NCBI GenBank assembly: GCA_022511345.1
Contig: JAFLRR010000007.1
Coordinates: forward strand, 1-64,000
Direction: 5' to 3'
From: Alistipes sp.
GTDB taxonomy: Bacteria; Bacteroidota; Bacteroidia; Bacteroidales; Rikenellaceae
DNA length: 64,000 nucleotides
Of this stretch, positions 33,928-43,098 are shown piece after piece. Position 1 is the first letter of the stretch. Each line of letters begins with the position of its first letter. The notes under the pieces were generated by a model. That model made no database searches. It was not told the origin of the DNA and saw only the letters and a list, made by a program, of their open reading frames with translations. Both the position numbers and the translations under genes were made by a program.

Positions 33928-36900
33928 ATGAAAATATACGAAAGCGCCGTCCGCAAACCCGTCTCAACCGCCCTGCTGTTCATCGGCGTGGTGGTATTCG
34001 GCCTGTTCTCGCTCTGGAACCTGGCCGTGGACCAGTATCCCGAGATAGAGATTCCGCAAATCAGCGTAATCACGACATATCCGGGTGCCAATGCGGCCGA
34101 CATCGAGACGAACATAACCCGTGTGCTCGAGGACAACCTCAACACGGTGAACAACCTGAAGAAGCTCACCTCGAAATCGTCGGACAACGTGTCGATGATT
34201 ACACTCGAGTTCGAGTACGGCTCGGATCTGACCGAGGCGGCAAACGACATTCGGGACGTGGTATCGCGCTCGCAGTCGCAGCTGCCCGACGATGTGGACT
34301 ACCCCACCGTGTTCAAGTTCTCGACATCGATGATTCCGGTCATGATGCTCGCCATAACGGCCGAGGAGAGCTACCCCGCGCTCAACAAGATTCTCGACGA
34401 GAAGTTCGTCAACGTGCTCAACCGAGTCAACGGCGTGGGCGCAGTGACGGTCATGGGCGCCCCCGAACGCGAGGTGCAGATTAACGTCGACCCACGCAAA
34501 ATCGAGGCCTACGGTCTGACCGTGGAGCAGATAGGAAACATTATCGCCGCCGAGAACATAAACATGCCCAGCGGCACGATGGACATAGGCAACAACACCT
34601 ACAACATCAAGGCCGACGGCGAGTTCGACTCGAGCGACGATTTGCGCAAGATCGTAATATCGAACGCCGGAGGTCGGACCGTCATGCTCGAGGATGTGGC
34701 CGAGATTCGCGACACGCTCGAGAAGGCTACAATGGACGAGCGCGTCAACGGACGCCGCGGAGTGAGAGTGATGATTCAGAAGCAGTCGGGTGCAAACACC
34801 GTGAACATCGTGCACGACGTGCAGCGCCGTCTGCCCGCAATAGCGGCCTCGCTGCCCAAGGATGTGAAGATGAACCTCATATTCGAGGGTTCGCAGGAGA
34901 TTACCGACTCGATAAAGTCGCTCTCGGAGACCATCATGTACGCATTCATATTCGTGGTGCTGGTGGTGATGGTGTTCCTCGGGCGGTGGAGGGCAACGTT
35001 CATAATCTGTCTGACGATTCCCATATCGTTGGTATGTTCGTTCATATATCTGTTCGCCACAGGCTCCACGCTCAACATCATATCGCTCTCGTCGCTGTCG
35101 ATTGCCATAGGTATGGTCGTCGACGACGCCATAGTGGTGCTCGAAAACATCACCACCCACATCGAACGCGGCTCGTCGCCAAAGGAGGCGGCAATATATG
35201 CCACAAACGAGGTGTGGCTGTCGGTAATCGCCACCACGCTGGTGGTCGTGGCGGTGTTCCTGCCGCTGACGATGGTCTCGGGTCTGTCGGGAATCATGTT
35301 CCGCGAGTTGGGATGGATAGTCTCGATCGTGGTGTGCGTATCGACCACGGCCGCAATATCGCTCACGCCGATGCTCTCGGCCTATATTCTCAAAATCGAC
35401 GGTGGCGTGCACGACTACCGCGGAATAGGAATAGTATACAAGCCCATAGACCGCGCGCTGGAGGCGCTCGACAACGCTTATGAGCGTGCGCTGAAGTGGT
35501 GCGTGAGCCACAGGCGGATAACGGTGGCTGTGACCATGTCGATGTTCATAATATCGCTCATGCTGCTATCGCGGGTGCCGACCGAATTCTTCCCGCCCTC
35601 GGACAACGGCAGAATCTCGGCTACGGTAAAGCTCGAGCAGAACCTCTCGGTGGAGTACACCGCCCGAATAGCGCGACAGATAGACAGCATAATATACAGG
35701 GAGTTCCCCGAGATTCAGCTGGTATCGGCCTCGGCCGGAGCAAACTCCTCGTCGAACGCCTTCGCGGCTATGCAGACAACCGGTTCGCACATCATAAACT
35801 ACAACATGCGTCTGCCCCGCTCGACAGAACGCGAACGCTCGATATATGTCATATCGGACCTGCTGCGCAGGCATCTGGACGAGATTCCCGAGATTCGCCA
35901 GTACACCGTCACCCCGGGCGGAAACCAGGGCAGCATGGGAGGCGCGAGCAGCGTCAACCTAAAGGTGTTCGGATATGATACGGACCTCACGACCGCGATA
36001 GCCGAGGATCTGAAGGCCCGCATGAAGAACATCCCGGGTCTGCGCGACGTGCAGCTCTCGCGCGACGACCTGCGCCCCGAATACAACGTGGTATTCGACC
36101 GCGACAAGCTCGCATACTACGGAATGAACAGCGCCACGGCATCGCAGTTCGTAAGGAACCGAATCAACGGATTCGAGTGCTCGAAATACCGCGAGGACGG
36201 CGACGAGTACGACATAGTGGTGCGCTATGCCGAGCCCTTCAGAAGCTCGATAGAGGATATCGAGAACATTGTCCTCTACGGCGCGGCGGGACAGCCCGTA
36301 AGGCTGCGCGAGGTGGCAACTGTCGAGGAGGAGTTCGCAGCGCCCTCGATAGACCGCGAGAACCGCCAGCGAGTAATATCGGTCAACTCGTCGCTCGGTG
36401 CCGGCGTGGCCCTGGGAGACATGGTGCAGGCCGTGCAGGAGCTGGTCGACAGCTATGACCTGCCCGAAGGCACGGCGCTGGAGATAGGCGGTACGATAGA
36501 GGACCAGGGCGACGCGTTCAAGGACATGATGCTGTTGTTCGCACTCATAGTCATACTGGTATACATAGTAATGGCCACGCAGTTCGAGTCGCTCGTATTC
36601 CCGTTCATCATCATGTTCACCATACCGTTCGCATTCACCGGCGTGTTCCTGGCTCTGTGGCTCACATCGACGCCACTGTCGCTCATAGCACTCATCGGCG
36701 CCATAATGCTGGTGGGAATCGTGACCAAGAACGGTATCGTGATGGTCGACTACACCAACCTGCTCGTCGAGCGCGGCTCGCGAGTATTCGAGGCCGTGGT
36801 GGCTGCCGGACGCAGCCGTCTGCGCCCCGTGCTCATGACCTCGTTCACGACAATCCTGGGTATGGTGCCGCTGGCTATAGGCACGGGTGCCGGTTCGGAG

Positions 36901-37065
36901 ACATGGCAGCCGATGGGTATAGCCGTCATAGGAGGTCTGACTTTCTCGACAATACTCACGCTCTTCATCGTGCCGGCGCTATACTCGGTATTGGTCAACC
37001 GCCGCCAGCGAAAGGAGCGCGAAAACAAGGAACGCCAAAGCGCTGCAAGCGCAGCTAACGCATAA
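33928..37065 (+). CDS. efflux RND transporter permease
   Basis: The 1045-residue protein is a full-length AcrB/HAE1-like permease. It has an N-terminal membrane helix, DQYPEIEIPQISVITTYPGA, a large periplasmic porter domain, and helices 2-6 including SIAIGMVVDDAIVVLENI, where the two Asp residues mark the proton relay. The duplicated second half ends with GIVTKNGIVMVDYTN. It exports drugs, detergents or metabolites using proton motive force. The substrate cannot be told from sequence. Confidence 0.95.
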   Translation: MKIYESAVRKPVSTALLFIGVVVFGLFSLWNLAVDQYPEIEIPQISVITTYPGANAADIETNITRVLEDNLNTVNNLKKLTSKSSDNVSMITLEFEYGSDLTEAANDIRDVVSRSQSQLPDDVDYPTVFKFSTSMIPVMMLAITAEESYPALNKILDEKFVNVLNRVNGVGAVTVMGAPEREVQINVDPRKIEAYGLTVEQIGNIIAAENINMPSGTMDIGNNTYNIKADGEFDSSDDLRKIVISNAGGRTVMLEDVAEIRDTLEKATMDERVNGRRGVRVMIQKQSGANTVNIVHDVQRRLPAIAASLPKDVKMNLIFEGSQEITDSIKSLSETIMYAFIFVVLVVMVFLGRWRATFIICLTIPISLVCSFIYLFATGSTLNIISLSSLSIAIGMVVDDAIVVLENITTHIERGSSPKEAAIYATNEVWLSVIATTLVVVAVFLPLTMVSGLSGIMFRELGWIVSIVVCVSTTAAISLTPMLSAYILKIDGGVHDYRGIGIVYKPIDRALEALDNAYERALKWCVSHRRITVAVTMSMFIISLMLLSRVPTEFFPPSDNGRISATVKLEQNLSVEYTARIARQIDSIIYREFPEIQLVSASAGANSSSNAFAAMQTTGSHIINYNMRLPRSTERERSIYVISDLLRRHLDEIPEIRQYTVTPGGNQGSMGGASSVNLKVFGYDTDLTTAIAEDLKARMKNIPGLRDVQLSRDDLRPEYNVVFDRDKLAYYGMNSATASQFVRNRINGFECSKYREDGDEYDIVVRYAEPFRSSIEDIENIVLYGAAGQPVRLREVATVEEEFAAPSIDRENRQRVISVNSSLGAGVALGDMVQAVQELVDSYDLPEGTALEIGGTIEDQGDAFKDMMLLFALIVILVYIVMATQFESLVFPFIIMFTIPFAFTGVFLALWLTSTPLSLIALIGAIMLVGIVTKNGIVMVDYTNLLVERGSRVFEAVVAAGRSRLRPVLMTSFTTILGMVPLAIGTGAGSETWQPMGIAVIGGLTFSTILTLFIVPALYSVLVNRRQRKERENKERQSAASAANA

Positions 37066-37084
37066 AAAAACAGCCGAAAAAACA

Positions 37085-37378
37085 ATGAAAGCCGTATTCA
37101 TATCATTCAACCAAGCGCTCACCGACCGCGTGCACGCAATACTCGACGAGCAGCAGCTGCGCGGTTTCACAAAATGGGCCCTGACCGAAGGCCGCGGCTC
37201 GAAGGACGGAGAACCGCACTACGGCACCCACGCATGGCCCTCGATGAACTCGTCGATACTGGCCATAGTCGAGGATGCGCAGGTGGCGCCGCTGCTCGAG
37301 GCGCTGCGAAAGACCGACGAGGTCACATCGCGGCAGGGAATGAGAGCATTCGTCTGGAACATAGAACAGATGATGTAG
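37085..37378 (+). CDS. PG0541 family transporter-associated protein (PII-like)
   Basis: The 97-residue protein matches the small PG0541 family found next to RND pumps in Bacteroidetes, with a predicted PII-like ferredoxin fold: MKAVFISFNQALTDRVHAIL ... SILAIVEDAQVAPLLEALRK. A regulatory or sensing role for the pump is inferred from the genomic association. No ligand is known. It is the fourth and last gene of the efflux operon, 19 bp after the permease. Confidence 0.85.
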   Translation: MKAVFISFNQALTDRVHAILDEQQLRGFTKWALTEGRGSKDGEPHYGTHAWPSMNSSILAIVEDAQVAPLLEALRKTDEVTSRQGMRAFVWNIEQMM

Positions 37379-37397
37379 GCAGCAAAAGCCTGAGATG

Positions 37398-37434
37398 AAA
37401 AACCCGCGGGAGAGTATATCCCGCGGGTTTTCGT
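37398..37434. terminator. bidirectional rho-independent terminator
   Basis: AAAACCCGCGGG and CCCGCGGGTTTT pair around a 9-nt loop and have T-rich flanks on both strands. It separates the efflux operon (plus) from the convergent thioredoxin-like gene (minus). Confidence 0.88.
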
Positions 37435-37449
37435 TTTGCATCAGGCCCG

Positions 37450-38373
37450 CTAACGGCTCAGATACGACAGCAGCTCGCCGGGGCTCGGCTCCTTGAGCAG
37501 CACGCGCTTGTCGCTGTCCAGAAGGTAGAGCGTGGGCATACGGCGCAGCACGTAGGTGCCGCGCTCGTAGATGAGGCCCGGCTCGAATCCCACAATCCAC
37601 TCGGCGGGAAGCGAAGGCGCCGTATCGGCCCACAGCTTGCGCTCGTCGCCCGAATAGACGGCCAGCACCTTGAGACGGCCGCTCTTGCACAGACGGCTCA
37701 GAACAGGGTCGCCCTGGAGCGAAGAGACGACCTCGCGGCAGTGGTCGCAGTCGGGGTCGTAGAAGATGAGCAGCAGACGCGGAGCCTCGATCTGGCCAAG
37801 GGTCCCCTCGCGGCCGTCGCGGCCGGTGAAGCGTATGTCGGCGGCTATGGTGCCGGGGCGGTTCTTGCGCACGGCCTCGAGCTGCCAGCGGGGACGTATG
37901 GTGCCGTAGGGGCCCAGAATGTCGGAGACGGCGAAGTGCTCAAGAAAGAGGGCGTAGAACTCCTCGGAGTAGACGGGCGACTCGGGCTCGTAGAGATACT
38001 TCTCGGCGATGTCGGCCAGAAGCGCATAGGCCTCGGCGTCGGCCTCGGCCTTGTGCAGCAGCGTGCTGACGGCCTGGCGGCGGGCTTGGTCGGAGGCATG
38101 GGGGAAGACGCTGACGAAAGTGGAGAAATTCTGCTCCATGAAGGTGCGCTCGCGCGAGCGCGCCGTGTCGCTGAAGTCGAGTCCGTCCCAGAAGTGGCAG
38201 ATGACATAGGCGGCCCTATCGGCCGGCTGCCGCAGCGTGGAGGGCACCGAGGGCAGGGGCAGGTCTTGGGGTGCGGCCGGGCTCTGCACGGGGCAGAGGG
38301 CCGAAGCAGCGGCCGACCACAGCATGAACGCCGCGGCCAGAAGCACAGTTCGCATTGCAGATGTCCGAATCAT
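37450..38373 (-). CDS. DUF5106-type periplasmic thioredoxin-like protein
   Basis: The 307-residue protein has a signal peptide (about 1-26). An N-terminal helical region with FWDGLDFSDT and VSTLLHKAEADAEAYALLADIAEKYLYEPESP follows, as in DUF5106 proteins. A thioredoxin-like domain then contains LLLIFYDPDCDHCREV, whose CDHC (209-212) is the likely redox-active pair. It is predicted periplasmic, and its partner is unknown. Confidence 0.82.
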   Translation of the reverse strand: MIRTSAMRTVLLAAAFMLWSAAASALCPVQSPAAPQDLPLPSVPSTLRQPADRAAYVICHFWDGLDFSDTARSRERTFMEQNFSTFVSVFPHASDQARRQAVSTLLHKAEADAEAYALLADIAEKYLYEPESPVYSEEFYALFLEHFAVSDILGPYGTIRPRWQLEAVRKNRPGTIAADIRFTGRDGREGTLGQIEAPRLLLIFYDPDCDHCREVVSSLQGDPVLSRLCKSGRLKVLAVYSGDERKLWADTAPSLPAEWIVGFEPGLIYERGTYVLRRMPTLYLLDSDKRVLLKEPSPGELLSYLSR

Positions 38374-38459
38374 GGTCTCGTCACTTTTTTATCTATTCCG
38401 CACCGGGCAGACGGCAGCATAAGTGCAGAGGCGGCACGGCTGCCCGGGCATTGCAGAGG

Positions 38460-38467
38460 CAAATGTA
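38460..38467 (-). promoter_or_regulatory. -7 element for the thioredoxin-like gene
   Basis: TACATTTG on the minus strand matches TAnnTTTG, about 87 bp upstream of the ATG at 38373. No -33 TTTG was found. The rest of the 306-bp divergent gap holds a GC-rich hairpin at 38554-38571 of unknown role. Confidence 0.4.
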
Positions 38468-38605
38468 ACAAATTTGCGGCAATTATACACTCTATCGCAG
38501 CGGGTTCGCCGGCCGCCGGTACATTAAAGTATGCAATCGCCCGCGCTCCACTGCCCCGCCGAAGAGCGGGGAGGGAGATTTTTTTGGAGAAAATAAATAT
38601 TTGGT

Positions 38606-38637
38606 ATTGCATAGTAATAAAAATGTTCTTATATTTG
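38606..38637 (+). promoter_or_regulatory. promoter of the PspC-PadR-DUF2807-PspC operon
   Basis: ATTG (38606-38609), 20 bp, then TATATTTG (38630-38637) fits the Bacteroidetes consensus. It gives a leader of about 36 nt before the ATG at 38680. Confidence 0.65.
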
Positions 38638-38679
38638 CATCATCAAACAACAGTGCAACCGAAACAACACGACAGCAAA

Positions 38680-39198
38680 ATGAAAGAGACTGTAACCGTG
38701 AACATCGCCTCGCAGGCCTTCACGCTCGACACGGATGCCCGCGACTTGCTCGGCAGCTATCTCGACGAGATACGCATGCGGCTGCCCGAGGGCGACACCG
38801 AAACCCTCGGCGACATAGAGGCCCGAATAGCCGAGATATTCCGCGAGAGAGCCGCTTCGCCGATGACTGTGGTGAGCATAGCCGATGTCCGCAGCGCCAT
38901 GAACCGCATGGGCCGCCCCGAGGATTTCGGCGAGCCCCGCAAAACGGCTGGCACGCACCGCTCCGAGACGGACGAGACTCTTCCGCGACGGCTATACCGC
39001 TCGCGCTCGAACCGCTCTATAGCCGGACTGTGCGGCGGAATGGCCAAATATCTGAATGCCGATGCGACAATGCTGCGGCTGCTGACACTGTTTCTGATAC
39101 TCGTGGGCGGTTTGTCGGTCTGGGTATACATAATTCTGTGGATAGTAATACCCGAGGAGCCGGCAAAAACCATAAACGTAAACCGTCAAACACTCTGA
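38680..39198 (+). CDS. PspC domain-containing protein (small)
   Basis: The 172-residue protein has an N-terminal roughly 85-residue module (VNIASQAFTLDTDARDLLGSYLDEIRMRL...DIEARIAEIF) that is repeated in the second PspC protein of this locus. A PspC domain follows, with LYRSRSNRSIAGLCGGMAKYLN and two membrane segments. PspC proteins belong to phage-shock-type envelope stress systems. It is the first gene of the operon, 4 bp before padR. Confidence 0.88.
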   Translation: MKETVTVNIASQAFTLDTDARDLLGSYLDEIRMRLPEGDTETLGDIEARIAEIFRERAASPMTVVSIADVRSAMNRMGRPEDFGEPRKTAGTHRSETDETLPRRLYRSRSNRSIAGLCGGMAKYLNADATMLRLLTLFLILVGGLSVWVYIILWIVIPEEPAKTINVNRQTL

Positions 39199-39202
39199 AG
39201 CT

Positions 39203-39562
39203 ATGGCATCGACCAACGACGAAAATGCAAAGGCGCAGATGCGCAAGGGCATTCTGGAGTACTGCATACTCTCGATTCTATCGCGCGAGGATTCATATGC
39301 TCCAAAAATCATCTCATACCTCAAGCAGACCGACATGATAGTGGTCGAAGGCACGCTATACCCGCTGCTCACGCGACTCAAGAATGCCGGATACCTCACC
39401 TACCGCTGGGAGGAGTCGCCCCAGGGCCCTCCGCGAAAGTTCTACATGCTCACAGCCTCGGGCCGCGACTATCTGCGCATGCTCGACGAGGCGTGGGACG
39501 AGCTGGTGGCGCAAATCGCCGCAATCCGCCACGGCGCAGCCGGCGACAAACAGGAGAAGTAA
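39203..39562 (+). CDS. PadR family transcriptional regulator
   Basis: The 119-residue winged-helix protein has the PadR pattern: RKGILEYCILSILSREDSYAPKIISYL, EGTLYPLLTRLKNAGYLTYRWEES and GPPRKFYMLTASG. PadR proteins are usually repressors that respond to a small ligand or envelope stress. Its place between PspC genes suggests autoregulation of this operon. No palindromic operator was identified at the promoter. Confidence 0.93.
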   Translation: MASTNDENAKAQMRKGILEYCILSILSREDSYAPKIISYLKQTDMIVVEGTLYPLLTRLKNAGYLTYRWEESPQGPPRKFYMLTASGRDYLRMLDEAWDELVAQIAAIRHGAAGDKQEK

Positions 39563-39584
39563 AACAGAGACAAGAGACAGGAAG

Positions 39585-40535
39585 ATGAAAAACACGACCC
39601 TGAAATTGATAGCCATAGTGCTGTTTACGATGGCTGCCATGTCGTTCTGCGTGTCGGCAGCGATAAGAGTATGCGAATCGTCGGAGCTTTCCGACGCAAT
39701 AGAGAAGGCTGGGTGCAGCCAAACAGCGATCCACAACCTCTCGCAGATGACATTCCGGGGCATATCGGCCCACAGCTGCGCCGAGGTCGTCATGCGCGCA
39801 CCGGAGGATGAGAGCCGCGACGTGATACTGCGCGTGAGTGAAAACATTGCCGAGCATGTCAGCCTGACGGTCAAGAACGGAATAATGGAGATAACGCTCA
39901 AAAAGACATTCAAGCCGCGGCGCAACGTCACATTCGAGGTCTCGGTGCCATATACCGAAGAGGTCGAGGTGCTGGAGTCCTCGGGCTCGGCATCGATATC
40001 GGTCAACGGACCCGTCAGCTGCAGCAACATGGTCATGTCGGCCTCGGGAGCATCGAAGATATCGCTCGGCGGAGAGGTCGTATGCGACAACGCCGACATA
40101 GAGTCTCACGGGACATCGAAGGTGCTGCTCGAAAAGGAGTTGACCGCAACAGACAGGTGCCTGCTGAGAGCTTCGGGCGCGGCGAAGATAGAGATGGCGG
40201 CCAAGTGCGACAGGATGCAGGCCGAAGCCACGGGAGCCTCGAAGATAAAGGCCCGAATCGAGTGCCGCAACGCCGAGGCCGAGGTTCACAGTGCCGCGAA
40301 AATGGAGCTCGTCGGCTCCTGCGACACGTTCAGCGCCGAAGCCTCGGGCGCCTCGACGCTCGATGCCGAGGAGTTTGCCGGCAGGCTCTGCTCGGCAGAG
40401 ACATCGGGCGCCTCGAAGATGAGAGTGTGGTGCACCGAGGAGCTGAAGACCGACACCTCGGGAGCATCTAATATAGACTACAAGGGCGACTGCTCGGTAA
40501 TATCGTCGGACAGGTCCGTAAGGAGAATCAAATAA
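39585..40535 (+). CDS. DUF2807 (head GIN) beta-helix protein with GASK-type repeats
   Basis: The 316-residue protein has a signal peptide or N-terminal membrane segment (about 6-26) and then the DUF2807 fold. The C-terminal half contains about nine recurrences of a short motif of the type SGASKI, spaced roughly 18-24 residues apart (SGSASI, SGASKI, HGTSKV, SGAAKI, TGASKI, HSAAKM, SGASTL, SGASKM, SGASNI). That is expected for a right-handed parallel beta-helix. It is predicted envelope-located. Association with PspC and PadR is common in Bacteroidetes, but the function is unproven. Confidence 0.85.
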   Translation: MKNTTLKLIAIVLFTMAAMSFCVSAAIRVCESSELSDAIEKAGCSQTAIHNLSQMTFRGISAHSCAEVVMRAPEDESRDVILRVSENIAEHVSLTVKNGIMEITLKKTFKPRRNVTFEVSVPYTEEVEVLESSGSASISVNGPVSCSNMVMSASGASKISLGGEVVCDNADIESHGTSKVLLEKELTATDRCLLRASGAAKIEMAAKCDRMQAEATGASKIKARIECRNAEAEVHSAAKMELVGSCDTFSAEASGASTLDAEEFAGRLCSAETSGASKMRVWCTEELKTDTSGASNIDYKGDCSVISSDRSVRRIK

Positions 40536-40553
40536 AAAACCACAGGATAGGAT

Positions 40554-41849
40554 ATGAAAGATGTCAAGAAATGCAGTCTGTCGGGCATAGCCTTCACGAT
40601 GGACACAGATGCATACGACACGCTCGACAGATACATAGATTCGCTGCGCCAGCAGTGCGGCACCACGCCCGACGGCAACGAAATAGTGGCCGACATAGAG
40701 GCCCGGATAGCCGAGCTGATACTCTCGGCGCACGACCGCGACGCGGTGGTCGAAAAACCGCTAATAGACAACATAATCAAGCAGATGGGCTCGCCCGAGG
40801 ATATCGCCACCGACGAGACTGAACCAGCTATCGCCGACAGCCGCAACGCCTGCAACGAGCCGCGCATACCGCGCCGTCTCTACCGCGACATGGAGCAGGC
40901 CAAGTTGGGCGGAGTCTGCTCGGGACTGGCCCGATATTTCGACACCGACCCCGTGTGGGTGCGGCTGCTGTTCCTGGTGCCGCTGCTGCTCATGCCCGTG
41001 AGCGGAATGCTGCACCTCAGCGGCTCGCTGTTCGGCAACATGTTCGCAATGGTCGTGCTCTCGTACATAATCATGTGGTTCGCGGTGCCGCCCGCCAGAA
41101 GCGCACGTCAGAAACTCGAGATGAACGGCGAGAAAATCACCGCCCGCTCCATACGCGACACGACCATGGCCGAATCGGCCGACATAGACCGCAACGTGAA
41201 GCCCGTGATGGCCAACGTGGTGACCGTATTCGGACAGATAGTGCTCATACTGCTCAAGATTCTGGCCGGAATAATAGTCTTCACGCTCATAATAGCGGCC
41301 TGCGCACTGATAATAGGCATTCTGGTCATATCGATACGCGGGTACGGAAACATATTCCATGTCCACCAGAGCGCACTCGTGGCGGCGCTCGGGCTGGCGG
41401 TGGTGCTGGTGCCGGTGATTCTGCTGATATATGTGCTGATGTGCATGATAGCCTCGCGAAAGCCCGGAGCCAAGACGGTGCTGGCGATATTCATGCTGTG
41501 GCTCATGACAATAGTCTTCTGCGCGGTAACGGCCACATATGAATACCGCCACCGCAACCGGCTCCCGCTGCCGCACAACTGGTCGCTCGACAGATCGCAC
41601 ACCGTAGTCGACGGCGACACGGTAACCGCCGAGCGAATCATAAGCCACCGCAGCGACAACGGCGAGATGAGCGTGAGATTCGGCGAGAACGGCAAATTCG
41701 TGGTCGAAGTGAGCGACGGCGAATCGAAGGGACAGGCCAGCATAGACTTCAGCGAGAAGGGCATAGTATCGATACACGCCAATGACGACAGCGGCGAGCG
41801 CGCCGTGCTGAGCATCGGCAAGGATGGACTCGAGATATACAAACAGTAG
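40554..41849 (+). CDS. PspC domain-containing protein (large)
   Basis: The 431-residue protein starts with the same module as the small PspC protein (GIAFTMDTDAYDTLDRYIDSL...DIEARIAELILSAHDRD). The PspC domain RRLYRDMEQAKLGGVCSGLARYFD and several further membrane segments follow (about 142-162, 164-184, 225-260, 275-325). A polar C-terminal domain of about 100 residues ends the protein. It closes the operon and is followed by a strong terminator. It probably senses or protects membrane integrity together with the preceding genes. Confidence 0.87.
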   Translation: MKDVKKCSLSGIAFTMDTDAYDTLDRYIDSLRQQCGTTPDGNEIVADIEARIAELILSAHDRDAVVEKPLIDNIIKQMGSPEDIATDETEPAIADSRNACNEPRIPRRLYRDMEQAKLGGVCSGLARYFDTDPVWVRLLFLVPLLLMPVSGMLHLSGSLFGNMFAMVVLSYIIMWFAVPPARSARQKLEMNGEKITARSIRDTTMAESADIDRNVKPVMANVVTVFGQIVLILLKILAGIIVFTLIIAACALIIGILVISIRGYGNIFHVHQSALVAALGLAVVLVPVILLIYVLMCMIASRKPGAKTVLAIFMLWLMTIVFCAVTATYEYRHRNRLPLPHNWSLDRSHTVVDGDTVTAERIISHRSDNGEMSVRFGENGKFVVEVSDGESKGQASIDFSEKGIVSIHANDDSGERAVLSIGKDGLEIYKQ

Positions 41850-41890
41850 CGGCCGCGCAGGGTAAGAGTAACGGCTCTGCATGGTTGCTA

Positions 41891-41930
41891 ACGGGCCGAG
41901 CCGCGGACGAATCCGCGGCTCGGCCCGTTT
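41891..41930 (+). terminator. rho-independent terminator after the PspC operon
   Basis: ACGGGCCGAGCCGCGG pairs with CCGCGGCTCGGCCCGT around a 6-nt loop and is followed by T residues. It is the longest GC-rich stem noticed in the window. Confidence 0.9.
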
Positions 41931-41989
41931 CATGCTCCACGCTCAGCGGACAGATGCCGCACAAGCTGCCGCCCAAAGGGCGGAATGTC

Positions 41990-42020
41990 TTGTATAGGTT
42001 GAAATATTGTGTTAAATTTG
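41990..42020 (+). promoter_or_regulatory. pfkA promoter
   Basis: TTG (41990-41992), 20 bp, then TAAATTTG (42013-42020) fits the Bacteroidetes pattern. The start codon lies 30 bp downstream. Confidence 0.65.
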
Positions 42021-42050
42021 TAACCATAATTTGAAAACCCTCTTCAAACT

Positions 42051-43031
42051 ATGGCAACTATCAAATGTATCGGAGTTCTGACTTCGGGAGGCGACGCCCC
42101 CGGAATGAACGCTGCAATCCGCGCCGTGACCCGCACGGCAATATCGGTCGGATTGAAGGTCAAGGGAATCATGCGCGGCTACCACGGCCTGTCGCACAAC
42201 GACATCATCGACCTGGAGTCGAAGAGCGTCAGCAACATAATCCAGCAGGGAGGCACAATCCTCAAGACGGCCCGCAGCCACTCGTTCCGCTCGCCCGAAG
42301 GCCGTCAGAAGGCCTATGAGAACATGAAGGCGCAGGGAATAGACGCACTGGTGGTAATCGGTGGCGACGGCTCGCTCTCGGGAGCCAAGATATTTGCCGA
42401 GGAGTTCGACGTGCCCATCGTCGGCCTGCCTGGAACAATCGACAACGACCTCGGAGGAACCGACTCGACAATAGGCTACGACACCGCCCTGAACACAATC
42501 GTCGAGGCTGTCGACAAGCTGCGCGACACGGCTTCGAGCCACGAGCGTCTGTTCATTGTCGAGGTGATGGGCCACACCGCCGGATTCCTCGCCCTGAACA
42601 GCGCCATAGCGTCGGGTGCCGAAGCGGCCATAATACCCGAAATCGAGACCGAGGCCGACCAGCTGGCCGAACTCATCAACAATGGATTCCGCAAGAGCAA
42701 AAATTCGGCTATAGTGCTCGTGGCCGAGAACCCCGAAACGGGCGGAGCGCTGGCGCTGGCCGAGAGAATCAAGACCGAATATCCGCAGTACGACGCCCGA
42801 GTGACCATACTCGGACACCTGCAGCGCGGCGGCTCGCCGACGGCCTTCGACCGCATACTCGCCTCGAGAATGGGCGCCGCGGCAATCGAGGCCCTCAAGG
42901 AGGGTCAGCGCAACGTGATGATAGGCATAAAGAACGGACAGTTGGTATATGTCCCCTTCTCGAAAGCCATATCGCACAACACGTCGATAAGCCGCGAATC
43001 GCTCGACCTGGTAAAGACTCTGTCGATATAA
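42051..43031 (+). CDS. pfkA: ATP-dependent 6-phosphofructokinase
   Basis: The 326-residue protein is a group A phosphofructokinase that commits fructose-6-phosphate to glycolysis. Motifs are [17 protein letters not shown] (8-24), GGDGS (104-108) where Gly after GGD indicates ATP rather than pyrophosphate use, [12 protein letters not shown] with the catalytic Asp, and [10 protein letters not shown]. It has its own promoter. The next gene follows 67 bp later. Confidence 0.96.
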   Translation: MATIKCIGVLTSGGDAPGMNAAIRAVTRTAISVGLKVKGIMRGYHGLSHNDIIDLESKSVSNIIQQGGTILKTARSHSFRSPEGRQKAYENMKAQGIDALVVIGGDGSLSGAKIFAEEFDVPIVGLPGTIDNDLGGTDSTIGYDTALNTIVEAVDKLRDTASSHERLFIVEVMGHTAGFLALNSAIASGAEAAIIPEIETEADQLAELINNGFRKSKNSAIVLVAENPETGGALALAERIKTEYPQYDARVTILGHLQRGGSPTAFDRILASRMGAAAIEALKEGQRNVMIGIKNGQLVYVPFSKAISHNTSISRESLDLVKTLSI

Positions 43032-43098
43032 TGTCCGCAAAGGCCGGCGCCCGCATGTCAGGGTGCCGGCCAAGGACATAAAACCACAAAAAAACAGT

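Noticed and set aside
42051..43031. Pyrophosphate-dependent phosphofructokinase
   Set aside because: The GGDGS motif has Gly, not Asp, after GGD, which indicates ATP use.
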